Shown here piece after piece: positions 48,329 through 59,506 of a DNA stretch of 64,000 nucleotides (position 1 is the stretch's first letter; each line of letters begins with the position of its first letter). A program made the position numbers and the translations under genes. This DNA is from Ignelater luminosus (lineage: Eukaryota; Arthropoda; Insecta; Coleoptera; Elateridae): positions 1 through 64,000 of the forward strand of contig VTPC01000483.1 in NCBI GenBank assembly GCA_011009095.1, written 5' to 3'. Under the pieces are notes generated by a model, which ran no database searches, was not told the origin of the DNA, and worked only from the letters and a program-made list of their open reading frames with translations.

Positions 48329-49610
48329 CGAAGGTGGTCTGAAAAGTTTCCGACCTAACAAAGATACAAGACATTTTTTCTGAAATTTTTTTTTTATTTT
48401 TCAACATAGTCTCCTTGTAACTCTACACACTTCTCCCAGCGATGCTCCCATCTCTGTAACCCGTCCAAATAGTACTCGGCATTTTTCTCTGCAAAATAAT
48501 TGTTCACAAAGGTGATTGCCTCTTCATTTGACGCAATTTTTAGATGAGGGAACAAAAAGAAGTCGCTTGGGGCTAGATCTGGTGAGTAAGGCGGATGATC
48601 AAGCAGTTCAAATCGTAATTCGTCGATTTTCGCCATGGCAACCGCTGAGGTGTGAGACGGTGCGTTGTCTTGGTGAAACAGGATTTTCTTTTTCTGCAAA
48701 TGTGGCCGTTTTTTCGCAAGTTCTGCCTTCAGCTTGTCAAGTAATGATGCATAGTATGCTCCTGTAATGATTTTTCCTTTTTGAAGATAATCGATTAAAA
48801 TAACTCCATGACTATCCCAAAAAACAGTCGCCATCACTTTCCCAGCCGAAAAAACAGTTTTTGCTTTTTTTGGAACCGGTTCCCCCTTTGCAGTCCACCG
48901 TTTGGACTGTATTTTTGTTTCGGGCGTATAATGGTGTATCCAAGTTTCATCTACAGTAATTAATCGGCGCCAAAACTCGGATTTATTTCGCCTAAACTGC
49001 GCCAAAAGAGCGTTGGAAATATTCGTTCGAACACGTTTTTGGTCTAACGCGAGCAAACGCGGCACCCAACGCGCGGACAGCTTTCTCATGCCTAAATGTT
49101 GATTTAATATGTGACAAACACGTTCTTTTGACATGTTCATAACCTCTGCTATCTCTCTCACTTTAATTCGGCGGTCGTCTAGCACCATTTGGTGAACTTT
49201 GGCGCACTTTGGCGATGTTTTCGTCGGTAGTTGCAGTTTTTGGACGTCCCGAACGTTCATCGTCTCCCAAGCTCTTACGGCCACGTTTAAATTCAGCAGC
49301 CCAAAATTTCACTGTGGTAAATGATGGTGCAGAGTCCCCATACACAGAATCCAACTCATCTTTTATTTGCGAAGGTTTATTGCCTTTCAAAAACAAATAT
49401 TTAATGACAGCTCGATACTCGATTTTGTCCATTTTCACAAAAAAACTCACATCAACTCACTCAAACGACTGTTACATGAAAACTGCGCGTCCAAAATGGC
49501 TGAAACTTTGGTGAGTAACTGTCAACAGATGAACAACGAAATTCAGTAGCTTTTATTTACGAGTGCTGCCATTTTCACGTTGAGGTCGGAAACTTTTCAG
49601 ACCGCCCTCG
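48329..49610. mobile_element. Mariner element C, nearly intact
   Basis: 1282 bp with ends CGAAGGTGGTCTGAAAAGTT (48329) and the complement of CGAGGGCGGTCTGAAAAGTT (49610), flanked by TA at 48327-48328 and 49611-49612. The inverted repeats of about 28 bp differ at only two or three positions. The transposase on the - strand fills the space as in active mariners. It is the best preserved element of the window and probably the youngest of the three mariners. Confidence 0.97.
48394..49432 (-). pseudogene. Mariner transposase C, one 10-bp duplication from intact
   Basis: Starts at MDKIEYRAVIKYLFLKGNKP (49432) and ends with CVELQGDYVEK before the stop at 48394-48396. Order of motifs: first helix-turn-helix, FKRGRKSLGDDERSGRP, second helix-turn-helix (VREIAEVMNMSKERVCHIL), SARWVPRLL, RLITVDETWIHHY (first Asp codon at 48949-48951), WDSHGVILIDYL, ILFHQDNAPSHTS (second Asp) and HPPYSPDLAPSDFFLFP (third Asp, 34 residues after the second). 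The span is 1039 bp, which is 1029 plus 10. The only break is around 49200-49220, where a 10-bp word (CGCCAAAGTG then CGCCAAAGTT) stands in tandem and shifts the frame. All three catalytic Asp codons and the linker motifs are present. It would be about 342 residues, the usual mariner length. Confidence 0.96.
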
Positions 49611-49612
49611 TA

Positions 49613-51830
49613 CATTCACATTGAACAAATCTTCATGGATAATGGTCAGGTAAGGAATTAGCACTTTTTATTATCAAACGCTCTGAGCAGAACTTTACAA
49701 GCAGAGTTTTCACTCCAGAGATAATATATTTTTAAAAGATTACCTGACGGAATAACGGTTTCTAGCAGTTTTAAAGCTTAAGATTTTATATTTGCCTAAT
49801 GTGAGGCACAAGATCTTTTTCGAATTATAAAAAATCGTGGGAACCTCCTGCTCTGATATCTTTTGGGATTCCACCCGTCTTTTTTATAAATCGCAAGAAA
49901 ATTCACGGTGTCGGAACACAAGTAACTTGCCTTAGTGTAGTTTGATGAAAAGAGGAAAAACCAAACACCAGGCACAAGCACGATAAAAATATTTCCAAAG
50001 GCCCAGTACTTTCTCAATAAAATAAAAGATAACACATATAGTTATGATATTTAATTATAATTTAATAAATCTACAAGCGTTACAAACCTAAGTTTAAAAA
50101 AACTAAACATTCATATTATATTGTTTAAATGGTGATGATTACCTTAATAATGCAAAATGATATCCCTTGAAAGCCTTCATAACAATATTAATAAGATTAA
50201 AAAAATTGTGAATAACGATAAATCAAAATATTTAGAAACTGAACCAAATTATGATAAACATACAAAATTAATAATTATTGGTTCCTTGGTTGGTTGAATT
50301 TCAATAGATTCTCTGATCCCATTAGAACAGAGGTACGTCAAGAAAAGTAATTTTAAAAACAATAACTAATACAAATAGAAACTTACTCTGTAGTGAAGGT
50401 CAAGGTCAAACAATAACCTTACCATAAGATAAAAGAACTGAATTTAATTGATGTTCAAGTAAATTTTAATTCGATAATACACACTTAAATGATAAATTCT
50501 AGCTTAAGCACCAATAAGCAAGTATTCATTCCAGTAAATTCTCAAGAAATAAATTCCTTATTGAGATGGTCACCAGCAACGTAGAGGGATATTCCATAAA
50601 CCAATTCTTCATAATAGATCGATAATTGATTTATAGTCCATTTATAAATCACAGATCAAGATGGCGACCCCGCTCTTGTAGTTGTATTAGCAGTGGAATT
50701 GCAGTGAATACGGTAATAGAGAGATAAACAGCGAAAAAAAGATAAATGACGGTACGGTAAAAAGGCAATCCTGTAGAAATAATCAAGGATTAGGCAAAAT
50801 AAAGCGGATACCAAAGTCGATTTACCTGAAATTGAAATCACTGAAGAAACGAAATTAACGTGTGTATACGTTTGAGATCTGTATTCAAAAGGAAAGGGTT
50901 CATTTCCAACATAATACGCATTTTAATCACTAGATATCGCTAGGAGGATCAAATGAAAAGAGAATTATTTGCGTAAAAACAGAACAGCTGATTTCTAAAC
51001 TTACATATAAAAAGGAATTTTTAGATAATCAAAAGAATAAATAAAAATAAGGAACTAGTCAATAAAAATCCAATATGAGAAAATTGTTGATAATAAAACT
51101 ATGTATTAAATTTGAAAATATACAAGGTACTTCAAAATAATTTGTTACAACCTAACAGGTCTATGTATGGCCAAGGTAGAAACTGCAAATTAATCAATTG
51201 AACCAAACTCTAATTGGAACGGATGCAAACAATCCCTCATCAAAGTGATATTGAAATTTCAAATTAGCTGCTAAAAACGACCAAATACAGACTTACCAGA
51301 CTTGTCTTGCATAGATGACAGGGCATCAGGACATTTCTGAATATGAAGAAGCCTGAGTTATCCTTAAATCCTTTACCGCCGAAATTGTAAAATCTAGAGG
51401 TGCTCCTACAAAATACTATGCTATGAATGGACCGTCTCTTATACTGAACTAATAGAAAAATCCACTCTGTAGAAGCTATGTGATGTAAAAAAATTGTCGA
51501 AAAAATGATTATGCGCCCATCCCGTTTGTTAGAGAAAATTTATATTATTAGTGATTGGCTGCATCAGAATTCCATGAAGGATTCGAGAATTCCTAATGAT
51601 TTCAACAAATAAAACAAAAATGCCTTCGATATGAAATGCACTAAATACGGATGTATCAAGAATCTTTTTGCGAAGCAGTGGTAGTAGCAACAGTAATTAA
51701 GACTTTTACAGACTCTTTTTTTACTAACCTTTCGCCATTCCCACTACTACCATAGCATTCCTACCTGACTTCCGTATGAAAGTGAGTATATTGGTCCAAG
51801 CAAGAGTACTCGACTCTTTCTTTGTTACCT
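49613..51830. other. AT-rich non-coding stretch
   Basis: No gene or element recognised. Confidence 0.45.
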
Positions 51831-51839
51831 AACGTGATC

Positions 51840-52560
51840 TGTTACCTTGAAATCCCTAGAACGAGCTTTGGTTCTAGGCAAGTGTTTTTGGCTCCAAGTT
51901 CGGCGAGTTCGTCCATCTTCTCGTTGTCATGACTCCTATTATGCTCGGGAGCCCAGATGAGGCTTGCCTTCTTTGTCGTAGCTGACCAGACTTCTAGTGC
52001 TGCTCAACTGTCGGAATCAACAATAGGATGGCTTAGACTTCCACCTGGGAAACCGTGGTGTTTACCCAAGGCGAAGCTCTTTTTTGATTTACTAAAAATA
52101 TGCTTGCTCCCGAGCATTGCCTGTCATCCATGCGTGATCCATTCGTATAGAAAACCAGCCAAATCGGTTGAAAGTTGACTGCCTGCTTTCTTGATTGGGA
52201 TTGTGAGAGTATTTCTTATGTAGTCTTAGTCAGTTCTCCTTCCGTAAGTGGGCAAAAGAACTTTCTTTTTTTACTAACTGGGCTATTCTGGCGTATATTG
52301 CATTATGTTCATTCCTTTTCAAAACCATAACTCTGCATCTTGCATTCTTAGGTTGGGAGGTGCGGTAGCGCTAGTAGTACCTCCAGTGCGACTATAGTTA
52401 GGAGTTGTCTCTATTGCAGGCTAAACGTTTAATTTTAACCAACCTTTGGGAAATGATGGTGTGCTCTATACTAGACCACTAGACTTCAGAGCTTCCGTAA
52501 AGTATCTTTGATCTGATAATAGCCGTATAGAGCCAGTAAGATATTTGAGAATGGTTTCCC
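51840..52560 (-). pseudogene. LINE remnant: RT tail and RNase H domain
   Basis: On the - strand, from about 52560: scraps of a reverse-transcriptase thumb (KIKRLAC and TIVALEVLLALPHLPT near 52390, the 'TPTAALEVLLGLPPL' phrase), then an RNase H domain. The domain shows VFYTNGSRMDD near 52155 (family: YTDGS, so the first catalytic Asp is Asn here), SPWVNTTVSQVEV-stop-AIL near 52050 (the 'H..TVFQAEV' Glu motif), VDSDS-stop-AALEVWSA near 52010 (the 'SDSQAAL' Asp motif) and WAPEHNRSHDNEKMDELAEL near 51930 (the 'W.PGH.G..GNE.AD.LA' motif). RT plus RNase H of this kind is typical of the I, LOA and R1 groups. At least two stops and two frameshifts are present. Confidence 0.82.
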
Positions 52561-52703
52561 AGTTGCATATAACATTACAAAAATAATTACCAGATGCAGT
52601 TGAAATCAATTTAGAATCTAAACAAACCACGAGTTGAACTTCATAATTAATTCACGCAAATCATATTAAAATTTGGAGGAATTCGAAACAAGGAAATAAT
52701 GTG

Positions 52704-52923
52704 CAGGGCCCCGCTCTTGCTGGGGCCCCGCGCCTTGAGGGAAAAAGAATTAATTCTTTGTATCGACGGTTCAGAATAAATAAAATTTCTAATTTCTTCT
52801 AAATATTTAAAATAAGCGAATTACGCTATCTCTGAAAAAGCAGTGTGTTTCTTCTTTTTTGTATTGTAAGGGCTCTGCAAAATGTTGTCGCCCTGGGCCC
52901 CGCAAAACTTCCAGCCGGCCCTG
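52704..52923. mobile_element. hAT-type MITE with perfect 8-bp target duplication
   Basis: A 220-bp element starting CAGGGCCCCGCTCTTGCTGG and ending CCAGCCGGCCCTG. The 8-bp word ATAATGTG stands immediately before it (52696-52703) and after it (52924-52931). An 8-bp duplication and CAGGG...CCCTG ends define the hAT superfamily. GC-rich ends (GGGGCCCCGCG; CCCTGGGCCCCGC) flank an AT-rich interior. There is no coding capacity, so it must depend on an hAT transposase elsewhere. The intact duplication suggests a fairly recent insertion. Confidence 0.92.
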
Positions 52924-52931
52924 ATAATGTG

Positions 52932-53944
52932 ACACGCTATAAACCATAGATACTTTTTAATTTTTTGGAAAAAAACTCATCAGAATTTCATAGTTTTGAT
53001 AGGCAAGCCATTGTGATGATATTAAAAATGTAAATGTGATGATATTAAAAATGTAGTGATATTTGAAAATGATAAAAAAAAGAGAGTATAAAAAAAAATC
53101 TTGTTTTTTGTTTGATAAATGTAATGACAGTAAAATATAAATAAATTAATATTGTCAAGAAAATAGCGTTTTAATAAAAAAATTAAGAACCAAACGAAGA
53201 AAAATAAGGACCCTGAGAAAAAGAGCTCTCCATATCATAACACCATGTAATGATAACTACAAACCGAATTGTCCCAATTTAGGCCAAAATTTACAAAATC
53301 GAAGAACTTTACTGCAAATAATTGCTTTAAAGGTTTATTCCAAGCCTACCAAACACAGACTATTTCCAGACTGATAACCTTCAGATGACTCATTGGTTTC
53401 CCTGCATGATTCGCTCTCTATCTTATGAACCATTTTGAGTAATCCTTGAAACTGTCGTTTGTTTTAATCAACGCTTTCGAAATTGAACAATTCACACTTT
53501 TATCTCCTGGCGAATCGCAACACGCTTTGCTTTCGGAAACTTTACCCAACGAATTCTAATGATTCTGATCAAACCGACGTGTTTTATATCAACAAAAATG
53601 TAAACTGGTATATTTAATTACATTTTATAAACCAAAGAGTTTTCCTAAGGATTAATACTTTACTGATCTTTCACCTTGATAACCTCCATAAATTATTTTA
53701 GTTTCCAAGAAGTAGCTGTACTGATACTGGTCAGACTACCTAATTTCTGAATTAAACAGTAAAAACCAATGCGAAGGACACTCGGTTTATATAATATTTC
53801 TGATTTTAATGTCTTTAATTTACGTGCCATTTCGAAGCTTTTAAAATAAAGTCTTTAGATTAATCTGAAGAACTTATAAGTAAAGACAGATTAATAAATA
53901 AGTAAACATTTTTATCCAACGTAACGCTTTTCACTTTGTTCCAG
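52932..53944. other. Intron-like AT-rich sequence before the exon
   Basis: No coding sequence recognised. It ends in a pyrimidine-rich acceptor tract (TTTTCACTTTGTTCCAG) at 53928-53944. Confidence 0.5.
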
Positions 53945-54140
53945 AAGGCAACATTCGGGTGGTACGACATGGCATTCACCTGTGGGTCCAACTCCAGTAT
54001 CAACTCTTCAACGTCCATCAACAGGACACAGTCCGGAACGTATAAAAGGAACCACGCACGACCTTTTCGAACTATTGGAAAGGGTGCAAAGCTCACGATT
54101 AGATGACCAAAGATGTGTACTGCCCGCTTATTTTAACCAG
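53945..54140 (+). CDS. Rapgap1: Rapgap1 (Rap1 GTPase-activating protein) exon with GoLoco motif
   Basis: Internal exon of 196 bp. After one phase base it encodes 65 codons, with no stop, ending exactly at AACCAG before the donor GTTAGTG. The first half is Ser/Thr/Pro-rich (HSPVGPTPVSTLQRPSTG). From about codon 39 it reads DLFELLERVQSSRLDDQRC, then VLPAYFNQ. This is a GoLoco motif: in RAP1GAP the same place carries 'DLFE..E..QGSR.D.QRC..P'. The GoLoco DQR triad, whose Arg reaches the nucleotide of Gi/Go alpha subunits, is present. Rap1GAP proteins switch off the small GTPase Rap1 and can be recruited by G-alpha through this motif, acting in the cytosol and at the membrane. No GAP-domain exon was found in the window, so it must lie to the right. 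Other GoLoco proteins (Pins/GPSM, Pcp2) are less likely because the motif is single and the following LPAYF fits Rap1GAP. Confidence 0.85.
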
Positions 54141-57050
54141 GTTAGTGATTTTTCATTTTCCCCTGTTTCTCACTTCCGCTTATCTCTCCGGGAAATCTAA
54201 TTTCATTTTCCTTCCATTGTGTTAGTTGAATATTATCGTCGTGCCGGAACGAAAATGGTCGTTATGTTTTCAGCTAAATTAACATATAACACCTTTGAGA
54301 CCGTGTAGGTAACCATAATGATAAATTGATGTTTAAACAGAAGTAGAAATATCGTTTATTCCGGGAGATTATCAAACACAGTTGCGAGACGGTCGTGTGT
54401 CTCTGTATACGGGAAAGTTGAAGTAGGATAGTGATCTTTGCGTGCCGACTTTGTTTAGCCATGCCTTTTTCCTTATTAAAGTTTCACAATTTTTAAATTG
54501 ACTTGTCTTGGTGATGAATTGCGGCGCTCATAGTACAAAAACCGTTGAGTACATGAGCTTGTTGGTATAATATCGAGGATTATTAATCACCGTAAGCTCA
54601 TTACTAAACAATAAACGCATACGTAACGAATTCGCGTGTTAATCCGCTTTTTATTTTGTAATAAACACGATCATTTTCATCTTTGTCGAGTGTTGACGCC
54701 TACAGTTAACTCGTGACCCATTTTTATTTACCTACTCGTTAAATTGCATGTTATTACATTAAAGAACAAAAAAAATTGTAGTAATTTTAATGGATAATAT
54801 GGAGTGCGCGTGGGTTCTTTTATTTTGTTGTAAAAATAACTAACCACCGTAACCATATATGACTATAATGGTTATCTTAGAAACAAGGTCTTTACGATAA
54901 TTTCCCCTTCGTTCGTAAATTGCAACTAAAATAAAAATCTTTTCGCCCAATATTTCGCAAACGGATGACTCAATATTTGTGCAAGAACTCGTGTGTTAAA
55001 TACGTCCTGTTAGCTTGAATATCGATTCCTTTTGGGGGCTGATAGATATCCTATGTAACTTAATAGTTTTTGTGCAGGTCATTAAGAAAATTCTCTAACG
55101 AGTTCTTCTCGTCCAAATTGGAAATTCTAATTAATGCTTTCAAAAAATGGAACAAAGAGATTTTATTATAAATTAAGAGTCAAGTGTAACAGACATTAAA
55201 GACATTCTCTGTTTGGAAAAAGTCGATTACATATCAATAATTAATAATTAACCACTCGAATTAAGTGGTATACGTGGGTTTGTTATGAATGATCATATTA
55301 GGAAATTGGAAGGCTCGAATCAAGGCTACTGTATAAGTGGTCTTGTACATTTCTAATGTTCTTGTTCGTGTCCGGAAGAAAAATCGGCAAGGTGATGCGA
55401 TTTCTAAAACTTTAATTTTTTTCTTTCCATTATTTTCTATAACCTCGTTTATAGGAATTTAATTTTGATGTAATAGATCCCTTTTAAAGGTTATCTTATA
55501 AAAAAGGGTGAATATAACCTACATTGTAAAGGTTAACCGTCGAAAATTAAAACAAAAGCAGACACGCAATGTCAGGAAAAAGATATTTGCGCGCCTCCAC
55601 CTTAAAGTTTACCTTCCAACAAGAGTAACAAAACAGCAGCGCGGTAAACATCGCGGCGCGTTATGAAAATTTACGGCCGATAATAATAAATTTCAAAGAG
55701 GCAGTTGCAAACTTTCCGGTAAAAGTAATAAATAAATTAATACTTAAAACACGGTTTCGCTTTCGCCGAAACATTTTCGAGTTTCCAACTTCCAAAACTT
55801 TGAATTGTTCAAATTTGTAGGTTGGAGGGGAAACGTTTTAGCACAAAATAACAGAACGCAAACTATTATAAAGTAAGGTAATATCCAGCAAACTTTAGAA
55901 CTTGAATTACAAAATCCCCTGCGTCAAGTGTCTATCAATCGATTCCCCCGATGTTAGGTATAAGTAGGTATTTAGGAAATTACTGTTCCTCCCCTATAAT
56001 CCCGTGGTTGTTAGGAGAATGTTGGAGATAAGTATTAAAGGGTTATTAATGGACTACATTAGTGTGACGTATCAGCCTCTAATTATATCTCTAATGTTAT
56101 AACGTAGAGATAATTCAATATTGATTATCTTCAACAAGGAAACGAATTCAATCGTTATTACATAACCGTTTCAAACTACTGCTTAATATATCTCGTGTAT
56201 TATTTTATCTTTATAGTGGATCTTCAAAATGACGTCATAAAATTTGCTAAAGCTGTAAAACATTTTATCAAGTAAGCGGTGAAAATTTAGCGCTCCCGTG
56301 TTATCGTGACCAAATTAGTTCAAGTCCTTTCAGATTTTAGATTAAAACACAAATTGTTTAACAACCCACTAAGAGAAATTAGAAATTCTTACAGTCAAAT
56401 TTGCAAACATCCCGTCGATCTTTCGTTATTTTGCAAGCAAATACAATTCTCAAATCTTACTTGTTCTGTTTTATTATTGTTGTGAAAAATCTAAAGTCAA
56501 GTTTTAAATTTTGCTCGAGTCTCTATTGAGTTTGAAAAGTCAAAACGATGTTTATATGAATGTAATTTATTATTATTTTTATTGTAACCTTCATGCTTTG
56601 TGAATTCAAAAATTTTGTATCATAATGATCATCGAAGTTGCTAGATTTTACGTAACGCAATATTAACAAATATTTAAGGACAAATTCGGTATCTCCTATG
56701 TCTGCTAAGTTTATTTTGTTCAGGAATTTGAAAATTCATTGCTATTAACCTAATATAGTTAACTCTAAACACAGCGTCAGTAAAAATAAGTCTGACTTTG
56801 ATGTTCATTATATCGATTTAATTCAAAAACATCCTAAAATGATCCAGAAGACGCTTAGTGTACTAGCGGTTTTTAGAAAACTTATCAAAGTAATCCATCG
56901 TGCTTATAATGCTGATGGTGAACACGCAAACCTACCTTTACAGTCGTACACATCTTGCAAGTGCTTGTTTCATAAATTTGTAAACGCCTAACAATTCTAA
57001 ACGTTTATTAAATAATACGCTGAGAAATTGCTTACGAGCGGTTAATATAC
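54141..57050. other. Intron-like sequence downstream of the exon
   Basis: No further Rapgap1 exon recognised. A CG-rich patch at about 55580-55690 (GCGCGCCTCC, GCGGCGCGTTATG) and a perfect TGACGTCA (CRE/ATF-type site) at 56231-56238 are the only stretches that look regulatory. Confidence 0.4.
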
Positions 57051-57052
57051 TC

Positions 57053-57395
57053 CGTTCACGATGTTTCTGAATCGTAACAGGCCATGCTTTCATTTTGTTT
57101 TCTTTTTTTTTGAAAATTGTCGTAACTGCGGCTTCATTTGGCGCAGTTGCACGATCAAAAATTTTGCATAAACGTTTAGTACCGATTAGTTTTGTTTTGT
57201 TAAAAAGAAATCAAGTTTTCCTTCTATTTACAGAATCACAAAAAAAGACAACAGCTTGCTGTTAAACTGTCATAAAATCATAACCTTAAAGCACATTAAG
57301 CGTCAATAAGATTTTACAAGCCGAGTTAATAGATAAACAGCCCGGTTTACAATACTCAAACTGTCATTCTTCCACAGCCAGAAACATCGTGAACG
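57053..57395. mobile_element. Small element with 17-bp perfect inverted repeats
   Basis: CGTTCACGATGTTTCTG at 57053-57069 is the exact complement of CAGAAACATCGTGAACG at 57379-57395. The 343 bp including the ends have no coding potential. I could not define a target duplication, so the superfamily is unknown. Confidence 0.6.
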
Positions 57396-57479
57396 CTGCA
57401 TATATAGATATTTCAAAAAGAAATGAGCAATTTAGAAATAAGTAATGTGCTGTGAGAAACCGGTAACCAATTAATTTTT

Positions 57480-58570
57480 GTGGAAGTTACCAAGAAGAAG
57501 TCATAGTATACGAACGTTTTCAATTTAGCAAACCTTAAAGACCATAATACCATACTTTGGTTCCTCTTTTTTTGCTTTCTTATTGAAGACTCATCAATTT
57601 TATAATTTTTCCTACGAGATACATAGTTATGCCTCGTTTTGCTAAAATTTGAAACTGACTTTTTACGCATCATTGACCAATTATGACATATTTAATTGTT
57701 TTACAACCTCATGTAGTAGGATGTATCCCAAACAAGTCGAAGGTTACTGTTTGTCAATAACTTTCCACTTGTTCCGGGTAAACTCAAGTATAGTACGTAA
57801 AAAGTCAGTTTCAAATAAGAATGATACGCACTATAGTTGATTGGCGGCTTCAGTGACAGTACCGGAAACCTTGTTAACGAAAGCTATCTTTAAGGTCGGT
57901 GATCTAGCTTCATGTTCCACAAATGTTCACAATTGGTGGCAGTACAAGGTGTCTTCTTGCTCAGAAGTTATCGGGCTTTGTCCTTCTTGGCAGAAAGACA
58001 AAACGAGAAAATACATTTTGAAATAATAAACAAATAAATTTCAAACATTGCAATTTTGAGTTCACTATTACGACAAGTTCAAGTACGTAATCGAAATATT
58101 ATGCAACATCACGCAGGAAGCAAATAATGGCTTCTAAAGCAGAAATGCTTGACAGAATGTCAACATAATCGATTTTATTTAGCGAAACGTGCCTTGCTTC
58201 GTGTTCCTCTCTTCTTTGTTTTCTTATGGGATGCTCATCAAGCACGCGCCTCTCATTTCCTGCATTCTTCTGCTGTTCACGCTACTTCTTTCTAAGTTTC
58301 TTACGGGATACATAGCGAGTTGCATCGATTTTGCGTATTTTTAAAAGATCACCTGCCATGAGTCTCGCCATAGAACTTCGTCAGTCTGGTCATTACCGAC
58401 TTCAGTGACAGAACCGAAACTTTGTTGGCAAAATCTATCCCGAGGTTAGAATCGCACTCTCAACTGTCTCGCCGTGCTTCTTCCCAACAATTGGCATCTA
58501 TATCTAGACTTCTTATGTTTACAAGTTATCGGAATTCAGCCTTCTTGGCGAAACAACAAAAGGAAGAAAT
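57480..58570. repeat. Diverged direct duplication, two ~400-bp units
   Basis: Unit 1 (about 57500-58025, carrying an insertion) and unit 2 (about 58165-58570) share, in the same order: TTTAGC(A/G)AA(C)C..., GGTTCCTCT/TGTTCCTCT with TTTGCTTTCTTAT/TTTGTTTTCTTAT, ACTCATCAA/GCTCATCAA, ACGAGATACATAG/ACGGGATACATAG, GGCTTCAGTGACAGTACCGG/GACTTCAGTGACAGAACCGA, and AGTTATCGG with CTTCTTGGC. They are old, with many indels. The frame 57841-58026 lies within unit 1 and is not preserved in unit 2, so I do not call a gene. Confidence 0.7.
57647..57816. mobile_element. 170-bp MITE inserted in unit 1 of the duplication
   Basis: ATTTGAAACTGACTTTTTAC (plus G) at 57647-57667 is the exact complement of CGTAAAAAGTCAGTTTCAAA (plus T) at 57796-57816. 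Unit 2 of the direct duplication has no such block at the matching place, so unit 1 received this insertion after the duplication. No target duplication longer than one or two bases is visible. Confidence 0.75.
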
Positions 58571-58574
58571 CTAA

Positions 58575-59355
58575 TTAAGAAGCAATAGAAAAAAATGGCG
58601 GTTGTAGTATTCTTTTATGGCACTACGTAATTTACAAAAAAGTATAGGCAAAGTGTTCATTTAACAGTAAAGTCATAAATAAACAATTTAGATGAACGAA
58701 TGACATCTCTGCAGGTCCGCATTTATAGTAGGTTATTGCACGCTTTTCTATGCTGTAGAATCATAGAATTTGAGATACATGCCAAATACTGTAATTACCA
58801 TTTTTAGTATTTATGCAAGAAAAATTTGTACGCACTTGGATAAAACGTACAATTGCACTAACACTGATTGGTCCACGTCTTTACATTTTCATTTTGTCTA
58901 CTTTGAATGTGCCAACAAAACATAATAATGAACAACTCTAAACCATACAGTTTTTTTGTTATCCCGATATATCTTTATTTTTGCGTTTTATGTCAAAAAG
59001 TTTTATACCTTCACGACGACAGAGATGAAGAAAATAAATTTGGACACACCTAACAAAACGTACTGTTTAGATTTTGTATTTCGTGTATGTTCATTGATAC
59101 GTTTTGCTTAAATTTAGCCTAGGCAACACCGAGGTACATTGTTACTCAGCTCCTTATCGATTTCTGGTTTTTCAGTACATCTATACAACGTTGAACGCAG
59201 GAAGAAGGCGAAACGACTATGTCAAACTGGAGATCATGCGTAAGGGTTACAAATTTGGTTTCATCACTTTCTAATTGGTTTAGTTCAATTTTGATGATAT
59301 GTTACCGATCTTTTCTATTTTTCATCAAAACTGTTCAGTACAGGTTATGATGAAA

Positions 59356-59358
<3 letters not shown>
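58575..59358. other. AT-rich non-coding stretch
   Basis: Nothing recognised. Confidence 0.4.
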
Positions 59359-59359
<1 letters not shown>

Positions 59360-59395
<36 letters not shown>

Positions 59396-59406
59396 TCCCT
59401 CTCTCT
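59360..59406. repeat. CT simple repeat at the gap edge
   Basis: An almost pure (CT)n run with CCCTCTCC interruptions, which stops at the unknown bases. Confidence 0.95.
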
Positions 59407-59506
59407 NNNNNNNNNNNNNNNNNNNNNNNNNNNNNNNNNNNNNNNNNNNNNNNNNNNNNNNNNNNNNNNNNNNNNNNNNNNNNNNNNNNNNNNNNNNNNN
59501 NNNNNN
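59407..59506. other. Assembly gap of 100 N
   Basis: Exactly 100 unknown bases, a conventional placeholder length, between a CT repeat and a C-rich run (59507-59523). The true size is not known. Open frames that cross it are artefacts. Confidence 0.99.

Noticed and set aside
49209..49514. 101-codon + strand frame
   Set aside because: It is the antisense of the N-terminus of mariner transposase C.
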